Shown: positions 44,842-53,495 of the stretch, one piece after another
Position numbering within the stretch: position 1 is the first letter of the stretch
Layout: each line of letters begins with the position of its first letter
Source: an uncultured Chloroflexota bacterium
GTDB taxonomy: Bacteria > Chloroflexota > UBA11872 > VXNJ01
DNA length: 64,000 bases
Assembly: GCA_913043205.1 (NCBI GenBank)
Contig: CAJWLF010000008.1
Span: 29,509 to 93,508, forward strand
Direction: 5' to 3'
The notes under the pieces: model-generated
What the model saw: only the letters and a program-made list of their open reading frames with translations
What the model was told of the DNA's origin: nothing
The model's database searches: none
Position numbers and translations under genes: made by a program

Positions 44842-46155
44842 TTGCGTGACCTATTGACAACTGCTGCTTATGCAGGAATCGAGTCAGCAAAACCGGAAAA
44901 AGTGCTAAGAAGTTCGATAACGTTGGACGATCGAGAATTGCGCATTAGGGAAGAAAAATACGATCTAACTCTTTATCGTTCGGTAAGGCTAGTAGCCTTG
45001 GGTAAGGCAGCATGTGGTATGGCTGGTGTAATGGAAGATATGTTGGGGCATTGGATTAAAGATGGGATTGTAATAACAAAAGAAGGCCATTCTGTTCCAC
45101 TTAAAATAAGTGACATATATGAGGCATCTCACCCGTTGCCGGATGATAGGAGTGTTGAGGCAGCTAAGGAATTGGAGGAATTCCTTCGATCGGGCTCACA
45201 AGATGATCTGGTGATTGTTCTGATATCAGGGGGTGGGTCTTCTTTGTTGACATCTCCTGCAAAAGGCTTGTCGCTTGCAGATATTCAGACTACCACTGAT
45301 TTATTGCTCCGTTCCGGAGCTCCGATTGGGCACCTTAACACTGTAAGGAAGCACATTTCTTCTGTTCAGGGTGGCAGACTCGCCCAAGCGTCCTTGGGAG
45401 CACAAGTGTTGGTTTTGGTTATATCCGATGTATTGCAGAACCATTTGGATGTTATTGCTTCTGGCCCTTTTATGGGTGATTCAAGTAGTTTTTCGGACGT
45501 TCTTCGTATCATTGATGAGTATGATCTAAGAGATGATATGCCGGTCAGTGTGATGGATGAGATGCGGCGTGGTCAAGAGGGCTTAATAGAGGAGACGCCC
45601 GAGGTTGGGGATCCGATCTTCGACAGAGTTCGTCATTTCATACTGGCAGACGTGGTAACTGCGGCGAATGCTGTAATGATGACTGGAAAACAATTGGGTT
45701 TCGCGGTAGATTTAATCGATCCTGCCGTTGAAGGAGAGGCACGAGATGTGGGTAGGCGTATTGCTAATAGATTGATTGATAGTATGAGATGTAGGAAAGT
45801 CCCTTTTATAGAGATATATGCAGGGGAAACTACGGTTACAGTTCAAGGGACCGGAAAGGGAGGGAGGAACCAAGAATTAGCTTTGTCTGCAGCTTTGGTA
45901 TTGGATGGCATAAAAAACGTAGCAATAGCATCGGTTGGGACAGATGGTACCGATGGACCGACTGATGCTGCGGGAGCTATTGTGGATGGTGGTACTGTGG
46001 ATCGAGGGTTCCAGGCCGGGTTAGATGCACGGGCCTACCTTAATAACAACGACTCGTATAATTTTTTAAGCGTTACTAACGATTTATTCATGACTGGAGC
46101 CACCTTGACGAATGTCAATGACTTGATACTTGCTTCTGGGAATCCTCGTCTGTGA
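44842..46155 (+). CDS. glycerate 2-kinase (GckA/TtuD-like, DUF4147-MOFRL)
   Basis: 437 residues of the glycerate kinase type II family that makes 2-phosphoglycerate. N-terminal DUF4147 domain: LVALGKAACGMAGVMEDML, YEASHPLPDDRSVEAAKELE, VLISGGGSSLLTSPAKGLS and LNTVRKHISSVQGGRLAQ. C-terminal MOFRL domain: YAGETTVTVQGTGKGGRNQE and ASVGTDGTDGPTDAAGAIVD. The start is TTG 44842, with GGAGG upstream. It probably feeds glycerate from sugar-acid breakdown into glycolysis. It overlaps the LysM gene by 4 nt. Confidence 0.93.
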   Translation: MRDLLTTAAYAGIESAKPEKVLRSSITLDDRELRIREEKYDLTLYRSVRLVALGKAACGMAGVMEDMLGHWIKDGIVITKEGHSVPLKISDIYEASHPLPDDRSVEAAKELEEFLRSGSQDDLVIVLISGGGSSLLTSPAKGLSLADIQTTTDLLLRSGAPIGHLNTVRKHISSVQGGRLAQASLGAQVLVLVISDVLQNHLDVIASGPFMGDSSSFSDVLRIIDEYDLRDDMPVSVMDEMRRGQEGLIEETPEVGDPIFDRVRHFILADVVTAANAVMMTGKQLGFAVDLIDPAVEGEARDVGRRIANRLIDSMRCRKVPFIEIYAGETTVTVQGTGKGGRNQELALSAALVLDGIKNVAIASVGTDGTDGPTDAAGAIVDGGTVDRGFQAGLDARAYLNNNDSYNFLSVTNDLFMTGATLTNVNDLILASGNPRL

Positions 46156-46856
46156 AAGGGTCGACTATTTCGGATGCCGATACTGAAGAGTCGTCACGAG
46201 CACAATGGTTTAATGTTAGCAGTCCACAATCAATTAAAGCGATAGATCGGAATTGGGTGCAAATCACCCGAATTGCATTGCTATTGGTTGCCGTTCTGGT
46301 GACGTGGTGGGCGTTGGTGCTACAGGAAGAGGGTTACGATCGGGCGGCGACTACTGCTAGCGGAACGGTTCAAACGGTCCCAGTAGACACGTCGCAAGTG
46401 AGGGGTTTGCCTGATGTCAAGTTGCCAACTCTTAGACCTTTTGTCACGGAAAATTCAATCGACTCGTCCGGTATTGTTGATAACTTGGATGACGAGACTA
46501 ACAACGATGAGGATGAGGTAGTAGTGGAAAGTCGAACTTCCCAATATGTGGTTAGGGTTGGAGACAACCTCATTAATGTAGCGGCAAAGTTTGGCGTGTC
46601 CCTCAATCAGTTGATGTCTGCTAATGGGATTGTCAACGCAGATTCTATCTTTTCCGGACAGGTGCTGGTGATTCCAGAGGTGCGTGACAATATCACTGAC
46701 GAGAGTTCTACTTTAGACAGCTATACGGTTCTGGAAGGTGACACATTACAGACCATTGCAAATAAACATGCTGTTTCACTTGATCAAATACAGGCAATTA
46801 ACAATATTGCAAACCCAGATTCGATATTTGTAGGTCAGGTGTTGTCCATACCCTAA
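46152..46856 (+). CDS. membrane-anchored protein with two LysM domains
   Basis: 234 residues: a cytoplasmic leader, one transmembrane helix (IALLLVAVLVTWWALVL, about 42-58), a flexible acidic linker, and two LysM repeats ending the protein. The first is YVVRVGDNLINVAAKFGVSL and the second YTVLEGDTLQTIANKHAVSL, each followed by GQVLxIP. LysM binds N-acetylglucosamine in peptidoglycan, so the protein probably tethers to the cell wall. GTG start within the preceding stop. No enzyme domain. Confidence 0.88.
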   Translation: MKGSTISDADTEESSRAQWFNVSSPQSIKAIDRNWVQITRIALLLVAVLVTWWALVLQEEGYDRAATTASGTVQTVPVDTSQVRGLPDVKLPTLRPFVTENSIDSSGIVDNLDDETNNDEDEVVVESRTSQYVVRVGDNLINVAAKFGVSLNQLMSANGIVNADSIFSGQVLVIPEVRDNITDESSTLDSYTVLEGDTLQTIANKHAVSLDQIQAINNIANPDSIFVGQVLSIP

Positions 46857-47004
46857 TATGTAGCACTCTGTCATGAGTCCTTATGTTGTGATGTTTTCGT
46901 ATTATGTCGGTATTGGAGTTTTGTACACTTTAGATTCCAGAATCCGACTTCGTATCTGATCTGGCAAAAAATGAAACATTTATGTACTGAGAAAGCGATC
47001 GAAG

Positions 47005-49038
47005 TTGTCTGAAGAATTATATGAAAAAGGGGATAGCAATCTTTGGAAAAGGATAGGTGGCCGTAGCGGTGGTACAGTCGCCTCGTTAGCAGCCTCGGCT
47101 GGCGCCGCGGGTGACAGGCGTGTTTGGGCTGGCACAATGGCGGGAGTGTTTGTTTCCGATGATGAAGGTAAGTCGTGGTCGATTAGCAATTCGGGCCTTA
47201 CTAGTCCGTTTATTCAGGCCATGGGCGTTAGTCCGAATTATGACAATGATGGCAATCTTTTTGCGTCGGCAAATCAAGCTGGTGGGTTTGTTTCATGGAC
47301 TGGAGCAAGCCAATGGATAGCTATGGATTTCTGGGGAGTAGTGCCAGAGATTACCTGTGTTGGTCATTCGCCTGCATTTGCGGATGATAAGACAGCAATA
47401 ATTGGTACGGATGACCATGGGATTTTTCGTACTGTAAACAACGGGCGAACGTGGAATGCATCTAATAGCGGCCTGCCTGAGGAATCAGTGTTGGCATTAT
47501 TGATATCTCCAGACTTTAGATCTGACCAGAGGGTGTTTTGTGCTGTTCCTGAAAAAGGCATTTTCGGATCCAGTGATGGGGGTCGAACTTGGAAATCAAC
47601 TGGAGATGAATTCCTAGGCAGTGATTCTATCCAAGCATTCGGTTGTTCTCCGTCGCTAGAAGGAAAAGGGAGATTGTTTGCCGGATGCGAGACTAGCGGA
47701 ATGTGGTTTAGCGATGATGGTGGTAAAGATTGGCGGCAGTCTGAGGGGGTGGAGGGTCTGTCTGTAAATGCCATAGCTGTATCTCCAAATTTTGATTTGG
47801 ACAATCTTGTGTTTTTGGGAACCGGTGAAGGCGGGGTATATAGATCTTCTGATGGTGGCAAATCGTTTCAAATGGTGACAAACGATGATTATGGGAATCC
47901 AGTGATTTCAATCTTGGCACTTGCTGGTGAGCAGGGAAATATATTAGTGCTTGCTGGGACTTACGAAAATGGGGTAATAAGGTCAGAAGACGGTGGAGAA
48001 AACTGGGGCGATTCCAGTGACAATTTAGCTAGTCAGAACTGGCTATGTTTTGCATTGTCTTCGTCTTTTACTCGGGATCAGACTATGTTTGCAGGTGGTG
48101 CAAATGGTGGGGTTTTTAAGAGTATAAATGGTGGCAAGGATTGGACGGATGCAGCTATAGACACGGAGGAATTGACGGTGCATAGAATAGCTGTTTCTCC
48201 AAATTTTAGTGATGACGGATATGCACTTGCTGCGACTGAGGCGGGATTGTTGCACACGACTGATGGTGGGGGCAAATGGGAACTTATTGACGATGTAGGT
48301 ACTAATGATCTGCGAGCGGTTTCTATAGCGGATGATTTCAGCGAATCTGGTGTGGTGGTGGTTGGTGGAGTGTTAGGAAAACTTTTTCTCAGCGTAGACC
48401 GAGGTAAGTCGTTTAATGAGTTGGATCATAAGTTTTACGAAGATTCGATAGTGGACGTACAGTTGTCGCCCCGCTACACCGATGATGGGCATTTGTTTGT
48501 GGCTACTTTTGGAAGAGGTAAAGTGACGGTTCATCGATCTCTCAATGGAGGAACTTCCTGGAAAGCCTGGGTTCAAAATGCCTGTGATTCACAGTGGGCT
48601 AGTGTGGCAATTCCCTCCGTGTTCACGAAAGATAATGATTACTGGTATTTTGCTACTGAGAATCAAGTATTTAAACCTGCTCGGCGGTTTAGACAGGTGT
48701 GGAGTGGCGTGAGACCTGGAGGTAAAAACACAGCTGTTCTATCAGTGGTTTCTGTCCCTGACTTTGATACTGAGCCAGTCCTTTTTGCTGGTACGAGTGA
48801 GGGGGTATATAGGTCGGGAGATGCTGGGTTGACTTGGGAGCAGTTAAATACGGGGTTGGAGAACAAGGCGGTTTTGCAGGTAGCAGTTCCCCATGACTAT
48901 CATTCTAGTCGATGTGTGTACTTGGTGGGGCTGGGGGGCGAGATTTGGAGATATGTAGACGTGCCGGATGATCGAGGCCCACAGGTATTAGACATGTCTA
49001 CGTTTGTGTGGAGAGATAACATAGAATTCGATGGCTAG
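47005..49038 (+). CDS. BNR/sortilin-like beta-propeller protein
   Basis: 677 residues with about eleven Asp-box (BNR) repeats of the S-x-D-x-G-x-[TS]-W/F type: for example SDDEGKSW, SSDGGRTWK, SDDGGKDW, SSDGGKSF, SEDGGENW, SINGGKDW and SGDAGLTW. They occur once per 50-60 residues, alternating with AVSPNF-type strands, so one or two large beta-propellers are expected. The start at 47005 (TTG) gives no signal peptide. Relatives include Ycf48-like assembly factors and secreted glycan-binding proteins. It lies between a LysM protein and a solute-binding lipoprotein. Confidence 0.8.
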   Translation: MSEELYEKGDSNLWKRIGGRSGGTVASLAASAGAAGDRRVWAGTMAGVFVSDDEGKSWSISNSGLTSPFIQAMGVSPNYDNDGNLFASANQAGGFVSWTGASQWIAMDFWGVVPEITCVGHSPAFADDKTAIIGTDDHGIFRTVNNGRTWNASNSGLPEESVLALLISPDFRSDQRVFCAVPEKGIFGSSDGGRTWKSTGDEFLGSDSIQAFGCSPSLEGKGRLFAGCETSGMWFSDDGGKDWRQSEGVEGLSVNAIAVSPNFDLDNLVFLGTGEGGVYRSSDGGKSFQMVTNDDYGNPVISILALAGEQGNILVLAGTYENGVIRSEDGGENWGDSSDNLASQNWLCFALSSSFTRDQTMFAGGANGGVFKSINGGKDWTDAAIDTEELTVHRIAVSPNFSDDGYALAATEAGLLHTTDGGGKWELIDDVGTNDLRAVSIADDFSESGVVVVGGVLGKLFLSVDRGKSFNELDHKFYEDSIVDVQLSPRYTDDGHLFVATFGRGKVTVHRSLNGGTSWKAWVQNACDSQWASVAIPSVFTKDNDYWYFATENQVFKPARRFRQVWSGVRPGGKNTAVLSVVSVPDFDTEPVLFAGTSEGVYRSGDAGLTWEQLNTGLENKAVLQVAVPHDYHSSRCVYLVGLGGEIWRYVDVPDDRGPQVLDMSTFVWRDNIEFDG

Positions 49039-49079
49039 TAAGACAAATAGGCATCTGTGGCGGATCGCCAGGTGATTTA

Positions 49080-50522
49080 GTGATGGAGCAAAAACCATTG
49101 GGCTCGTCAGGGAGGGGGCAGTGCAAATCAAAAAAAAGATTTGCAAGACGCACTGTGTTAACGATGATCACTCCGATAGTTGCGGGATTGATGGTGGCTT
49201 GTGGTGGAGTAAATAGCAAACCATCTTTGTCGGATAAACAGCAGGCTGTCCTAGAAGATATTTCAGGGTTTGCTGATGTCAGTTCATCTCCACTTGATTC
49301 TGATATGGAAAAACTAACAGTGGAGGCTCTAGTTATTCACAGTCCTTGGGGTCCACGAGGGGACAGTTATCGACAATTAGCAAGTTTGGCTAGTAGGAGT
49401 GAGCCTGGGGTCCCGCGCATTTTTCAAAATCAATTGGCAGTAGGGGAAGCTGGTTTAGCTGCCGCTTTGGATTCTCTTCCGGAGTTAAGAGAACTGGACA
49501 TCATGTTGTTTCCTGTCCAGCATTTGGGGGATTTGGTTGGCTCGGAAGAGTTGTTAGCACTCGACAAAATATCGGGAATTACAGAACTGCTAGATGAAGG
49601 ATCGTATTGGGGCAATACGTATAGTGCAGGGACGATAAATGGCAGGCAGTTTGCTGTCCCATTGGTTTTAGGACCTTGGTTTCTCATGTTTAATCCGAAA
49701 GTGTTTAATAAATTTGGGGTAGAGATTCCGACTTCAAGTGGGTGGAGTGCTGACGTTTTCGCGGACAATGTGCGTCGACTGACACCGAGGAGCTCTGGGT
49801 CACAAGATCCCGAATCTCTTGGGTTTCTTCAATTGCTGCCGACAACCAAAGGGACCCAGCCTCTGCCTCCGTCTTGGGTATGGATGCAAGGGATGGGTTC
49901 GGAATTGCCGGATCGCAACCACGATTCTGAAGTCCTCAATTCCAATTCCGCTCTGGAGGCTATGAAATTAATGCGGCGTATAGTGCAGGAGGAGAGAAGT
50001 GTCGTTACTATGCCGACGTTACGTGGTAGAAGTGTGTGGGGTGCGACTGCTAGCAGGGATCTTGCAATGATGTCCTTGCCGACCAATAGCGGTTGGCTCT
50101 TAAATCAATGGCGAAAGAAGGATGGCTTCGACTTGGCTCCTATGCCAAAGGGGCAAACAACTCGTACCCCTACCGATATACATATGATGGCTGGGATATC
50201 TAGTCGCACTAATAACGTAGATGCTGCTGCTGCCGGAATGAAAGCTTTGGCAAATATTGTGCCATCAATAATCTTCCCATCGGCTCTACGCAAGGATTTG
50301 GATCGTGCAGTTGAAGTCGAGACAGTATTACGCTCGCAAGATATGGAATACATGCAGACTGCTTTGACTAAAGCCACGTCCTTAAATCTTTCGCCATCTG
50401 ATCGGCAATTTATGACATCAGAGTTGGATCACCCTGTGATGTTAGGTGAAAAATCTATTGAGGAAATAGCCCAGCGTGCTGCTAAAGTCTTAGATGACCT
50501 ATCATACTCAAGAGAACGCTGA
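49080..50522 (+). CDS. extracellular solute-binding lipoprotein
   Basis: 480 residues with a lipoprotein signal (RRTVLTMITPIVAGLMVACG, lipobox MVAC); a Tat-like basic stretch KKRFARRT precedes it. The mature part resembles carbohydrate-type ABC solute-binding proteins: NGRQFAVPLVLGPWFLMFNP, DVFADNVRRL, and a late domain ending VLDDLSYSRER. No permease or ATPase gene lies beside it, unlike a normal uptake operon. The start has GATTTAGTG upstream and no clear ribosome site. Confidence 0.75.
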   Translation: MMEQKPLGSSGRGQCKSKKRFARRTVLTMITPIVAGLMVACGGVNSKPSLSDKQQAVLEDISGFADVSSSPLDSDMEKLTVEALVIHSPWGPRGDSYRQLASLASRSEPGVPRIFQNQLAVGEAGLAAALDSLPELRELDIMLFPVQHLGDLVGSEELLALDKISGITELLDEGSYWGNTYSAGTINGRQFAVPLVLGPWFLMFNPKVFNKFGVEIPTSSGWSADVFADNVRRLTPRSSGSQDPESLGFLQLLPTTKGTQPLPPSWVWMQGMGSELPDRNHDSEVLNSNSALEAMKLMRRIVQEERSVVTMPTLRGRSVWGATASRDLAMMSLPTNSGWLLNQWRKKDGFDLAPMPKGQTTRTPTDIHMMAGISSRTNNVDAAAAGMKALANIVPSIIFPSALRKDLDRAVEVETVLRSQDMEYMQTALTKATSLNLSPSDRQFMTSELDHPVMLGEKSIEEIAQRAAKVLDDLSYSRER

Positions 50523-50799
50523 TTGTTCACTTTCTCAGCTGGATAACTAATGCAACCTTGTCATCATTTAAGTATTACTCGTAGCCTAGGCAAAGAGCAT
50601 TGACATATTCGGTTTGGCACTTTTTGCAGGCGGCTGCTAGTGGGCCAATATGTGAATATAACCACCATGAAATATTGAGTTCTCTCACAATTATTAGCGA
50701 CAACAGACCCTCTAATTCGCTATTCGACTAAGTGATAGACCAAGTCAAGCTAATTTAGTGTCGAGTTACCAATCCAAAAGATGTTATTTTGATACCTCG
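50523..50799. other. intergenic, nothing recognised
   Basis: Between the solute-binding protein gene and the small membrane peptide gene I see no coding frame, RNA or clear terminator. Confidence 0.4.
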
Positions 50800-50925
50800 C
50801 TAAAGTGCCGAGTATGCCCAAGTACCGAATACAGATAGTGCAATCCCTCCGAGGATAACCAGGATGATAAATGCCCAGGGAGTGGAAGTGTTTTCACGGC
50901 GAATTTCAGGGGATTTGTGTTTCAT
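50800..50925 (-). CDS. 41-residue single-helix membrane peptide
   Basis: A complete short frame, ATG 50925 to TAG 50800-50802. The peptide starts MKHKSPEIRRENTSTPWAF, has one hydrophobic helix (AFIILVILGGIALSVFGTWA) and ends YSAL, a positive-inside orientation with the N-terminus in the cytoplasm. CAGGA lies about 12 nt upstream of the start. The layout (basic head, helix, short tail) is typical of genuine small membrane proteins, and chance would rarely give so regular a peptide. It faces away from the atp operon, whose first gene starts 78 nt further on. Confidence 0.5.
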   Translation of the reverse strand: MKHKSPEIRRENTSTPWAFIILVILGGIALSVFGTWAYSAL

Positions 50926-51003
50926 TGTTTTGAAAAGTCCTGTAATTATTGATGAACTGATAGTTGGTTTTAACAATTCTGTTCCGTATATTTATCAATG
51001 TAG

Positions 51004-51318
51004 ATGTTAACAGGAAACAGGCAACACTTTGGCGTGTTGGCCATACCATGCTACTATTCGCCGCGCGCGGATGTGAAAAGGTTCACTAACTCGCGCGCAT
51101 TACTAGTGGCGGAGGTTGGATTGGGCACAATTCGCGCAGCTGCGCTCGCACTGGAGTTTGGATTCATTGTCGGAGCGTTTATTGGCACAGGATCATTGTT
51201 GGGATCCCATCTGGATAGTGTGCTTGGGAGTTCCCCGTGGTTGCTCGTTCTTGGCATATTGCTTGGATTGGGTTGTAGCGCGTACTCTATGTATCTCATC
51301 TATAAATGGCAGAAATGA
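51004..51318 (+). CDS. atpI: ATP synthase accessory membrane protein AtpI/AtpZ
   Basis: 104 residues with two predicted helices, LEFGFIVGAFIGTGSLLGSH and PWLLVLGILLGLGCSAYSMY, in the AtpZ/AtpI pattern (Gly-rich first helix, Asp-containing turn HLDSVLGSSPW). Encoded just before atpB in most bacterial operons, it helps c-ring assembly and Mg uptake. The start is ATG 51004, but the N-terminal 30 residues are unlike the family, so an internal start is possible. First gene of the operon. Confidence 0.8.
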   Translation: MLTGNRQHFGVLAIPCYYSPRADVKRFTNSRALLVAEVGLGTIRAAALALEFGFIVGAFIGTGSLLGSHLDSVLGSSPWLLVLGILLGLGCSAYSMYLIYKWQK

Positions 51319-51327
51319 GAGGGTGTA

Positions 51328-52086
51328 TTGCTACCAGAATTTTCTATAGCTGCTGAACCCATATGCGGATCTTGTAAATTAGATCTGCCGGTCGGGTTAG
51401 GACAACTGATCATCACCAACTCTATGGTTATGATGATGGTAGTCATGGCAGTCTTGTTAAGCGTAGGGTTGATGGTTAGACGAACTGTCTCTCTGGTGCC
51501 AGGAACTACTCAAAATATTGCAGAAATGATAATTGAATTCGTCGAGGGAATGATTGAGCCGGCTCTTGGGCCATATGCACGTTCTCGATTCCCTATAATC
51601 GCCAGCTTCTTTGTGTTTATCTTGTTTTCTAATTGGATGAGTCTTCTCCCGTTCGTCGGGACGGTAGGATATATGGGAGAACACCATGGGAAAGAAGTTT
51701 TGATTCCATACATTCGTCCCGCTACAGCGGATTTGAATATGACGCTTGCTTTGGCTTTTGCAGCATTTGTACTAATTCACTCGTCAGGGATTGGTTCCCA
51801 TGGCTTGATAGGACACTTTAAGGCCATGGCGCAATCATCTTGGTTGCTGGCACCTATATTCATGTTAATCGAACTTTTTGTTATTGTTTCATTATCGTTT
51901 CGGCTTTTCGGTAATCTATTTGCAGGGGAGGTTTTACTAGGATTAGCTGGTTGGGCTTTTCCTTTGGTCGGAGTGGTGTTCCTGATGCTGGAAGTTATTT
52001 TTGGTCTTATTCAGGCAATTATCTTTACTATGCTTACGCTGAGTTTTGCCAGCGTGGCTATAGGTGATGTCGAAGGGCATCACTGA
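51328..52086 (+). CDS. atpB: ATP synthase F0 subunit a
   Basis: 252-residue membrane subunit that forms the proton half-channels with the c ring. The key Arg is in SLSFRLFGNLFAGEVLLG, and a late helix reads FGLIQAIIFTMLTLSFAS. The long N-terminal loop with HGKEVLIPYIRPATADLNM is usual. TTG at 51328 is the start, with GAGAGGGT upstream, 9 nt after atpI. Confidence 0.96.
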   Translation: MLPEFSIAAEPICGSCKLDLPVGLGQLIITNSMVMMMVVMAVLLSVGLMVRRTVSLVPGTTQNIAEMIIEFVEGMIEPALGPYARSRFPIIASFFVFILFSNWMSLLPFVGTVGYMGEHHGKEVLIPYIRPATADLNMTLALAFAAFVLIHSSGIGSHGLIGHFKAMAQSSWLLAPIFMLIELFVIVSLSFRLFGNLFAGEVLLGLAGWAFPLVGVVFLMLEVIFGLIQAIIFTMLTLSFASVAIGDVEGHH

Positions 52087-52112
52087 TCGTTCCTTAAAAG
52101 GAGGGCGAATAA

Positions 52113-52382
52113 ATGGCATTACATTTGGCGACAGAGGCGATTGCACACGCCCCAATGGACTTGAGTCCGCTTGGTGCTGGATTGGCTATCGGTCTTGCTG
52201 GTCTAGGCGCTGGAATAGGCATCGGTAGCGGTGTTAACGCTGCTATGCAGGCGTTAGGTCGCAATCCCGAGGCGGAGAATGCGGTTAGGACTACAATGAT
52301 TATTGGTCTAGGTTTAGCCGAGGCCATTGGGATTTATGGCTTTTTGATCAGCTTGTTCCTGGCATTGGGTCTTGGGGGATAG
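52113..52382 (+). CDS. atpE: ATP synthase F0 subunit c
   Basis: 89-residue hairpin subunit forming the rotor ring. The first helix is Gly-rich (GLAIGLAGLGAGIGIGSG), the polar loop is ALGRNPEAEN, and the second helix carries the ion-binding Glu in GLGLAEAIGIYGFLISL. The residues around this Glu (EAIGIY) lack the Ser/Thr usually found beside it in sodium-type rings, so proton use is likely. AAAGGAGGGCG precedes the ATG, the strongest ribosome site in the operon, as expected for a high-copy subunit. Confidence 0.96.
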   Translation: MALHLATEAIAHAPMDLSPLGAGLAIGLAGLGAGIGIGSGVNAAMQALGRNPEAENAVRTTMIIGLGLAEAIGIYGFLISLFLALGLGG

Positions 52383-52428
52383 GTGGTTTCGCAGAAATCT
52401 AAAAAAGTAAGGGATTAGGTGATTAACT

Positions 52429-52938
52429 GTGATTGAGTTGTTTGATGGATTGGGGATTTTCCCCCGTAACATCGTCTTTCAATTAATAACGTTTGTCGTT
52501 TTTGTATTCCTTATGAATAAGGTCTTGTATGGCCCGTTGCGCCGGACAATGGACGAGCGTCGTCAGCGTATTAGCGGCAGCCTAGAACAGGCTGAAGTTA
52601 TTAAGGCTGAAGCCGAAGCAGAGCAAGAGCGCTTCAAGACCGATTTGCGTGATCGACAAGAGGAGTCTCGGCGCATGAGAGAGGAATCTCTTGGGCGTAT
52701 TCAAGAAGTTGAGGCTCAAGAGATGCAGAAGGTTCGGGATGTAGCCGATAGGCTGCGTGCCGATGCTGAGCGCGAGGCGATTCAGATCAAATCAGCGGCC
52801 TTGGATGATGCTCGGGATGAGGTAGCTGATTTGGTGGTTATGGCAACTAGTCGGGTTTTGGATCGAAGTATTGATGATCCGGAACAACGACGGCTGGTAG
52901 ACAGCGTGTTGTCGGAAATAGATGGTGAACGCGAGTGA
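52429..52938 (+). CDS. atpF: ATP synthase F0 subunit b
   Basis: 169-residue stator subunit: an N-terminal membrane helix (VFQLITFVVFVFLMNKVLYG) followed by a long charged coiled coil (EQAEVIKAEAEAEQERFKTD and onward). GTG start at 52429. It overlaps atpH by 4 nt. Confidence 0.95.
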   Translation: MIELFDGLGIFPRNIVFQLITFVVFVFLMNKVLYGPLRRTMDERRQRISGSLEQAEVIKAEAEAEQERFKTDLRDRQEESRRMREESLGRIQEVEAQEMQKVRDVADRLRADAEREAIQIKSAALDDARDEVADLVVMATSRVLDRSIDDPEQRRLVDSVLSEIDGERE

Positions 52939-53489
52939 GACGTGACGAACATAGTGACCGAAGAATAGTTGGGCAGTATGTCAGTGCCATAATGGCATTT
53001 GCTGCAGATGACGATTCTTGGGAACGTTGGGATAGGGATTTGTCGATTCTCTCCCAGATGGGGAAGCACCCATCTGTTCGTAATTTATTGTCGAGGGCTC
53101 GCATAGATGTTAGGGATAATCTTGGTGAATTCCGAAAACTGGGTGAGGGATTGCTCAGTGAATTTGGGGTTGGCTTAGGTGAACTGACTTTAGAAGACGG
53201 ATGCTTTGATCTTCTGCCCCGCATTTATTCTCAATTTGTGCGGAGAAGTGAGATTGAAGGTCCTGTGGACCGGGTCACGGTCAGGACTGCATCTACTTTG
53301 GTAGGGGCAGAAATAGATAAACTGCGTGATGTTATGCAGCGTCCTGGACGACGTATGATATTTACGCAAGAGGAGGATTCCAGCATTATCGGCGGGCTGG
53401 TACTCCGACAAGGCGATTGGCGACGTGATTTTAGCGTGGCAGCTCGCTTGCAGACGCTTAGACGCACACTATACCCAGGCAGGCAATAG
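52935..53489 (+). CDS. atpH: ATP synthase F1 subunit delta
   Basis: 184-residue OSCP-type subunit linking the b stalk to F1. N-terminal helical domain (VGQYVSAIMAFAADDDSWER) and the C-terminal motif SIIGGLVLRQGDWRRDFSVA typical of delta. Its GTG start overlaps the atpF stop, so translation is coupled. Confidence 0.92.
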   Translation: MRRDEHSDRRIVGQYVSAIMAFAADDDSWERWDRDLSILSQMGKHPSVRNLLSRARIDVRDNLGEFRKLGEGLLSEFGVGLGELTLEDGCFDLLPRIYSQFVRRSEIEGPVDRVTVRTASTLVGAEIDKLRDVMQRPGRRMIFTQEEDSSIIGGLVLRQGDWRRDFSVAARLQTLRRTLYPGRQ

Positions 53490-53495
53490 AGAGTA

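Noticed and set aside
52113..52382. Sodium-dependent ATP synthase
   Set aside because: The c subunit reads EAIGIY around the key Glu, without the polar residue typical of sodium rings.
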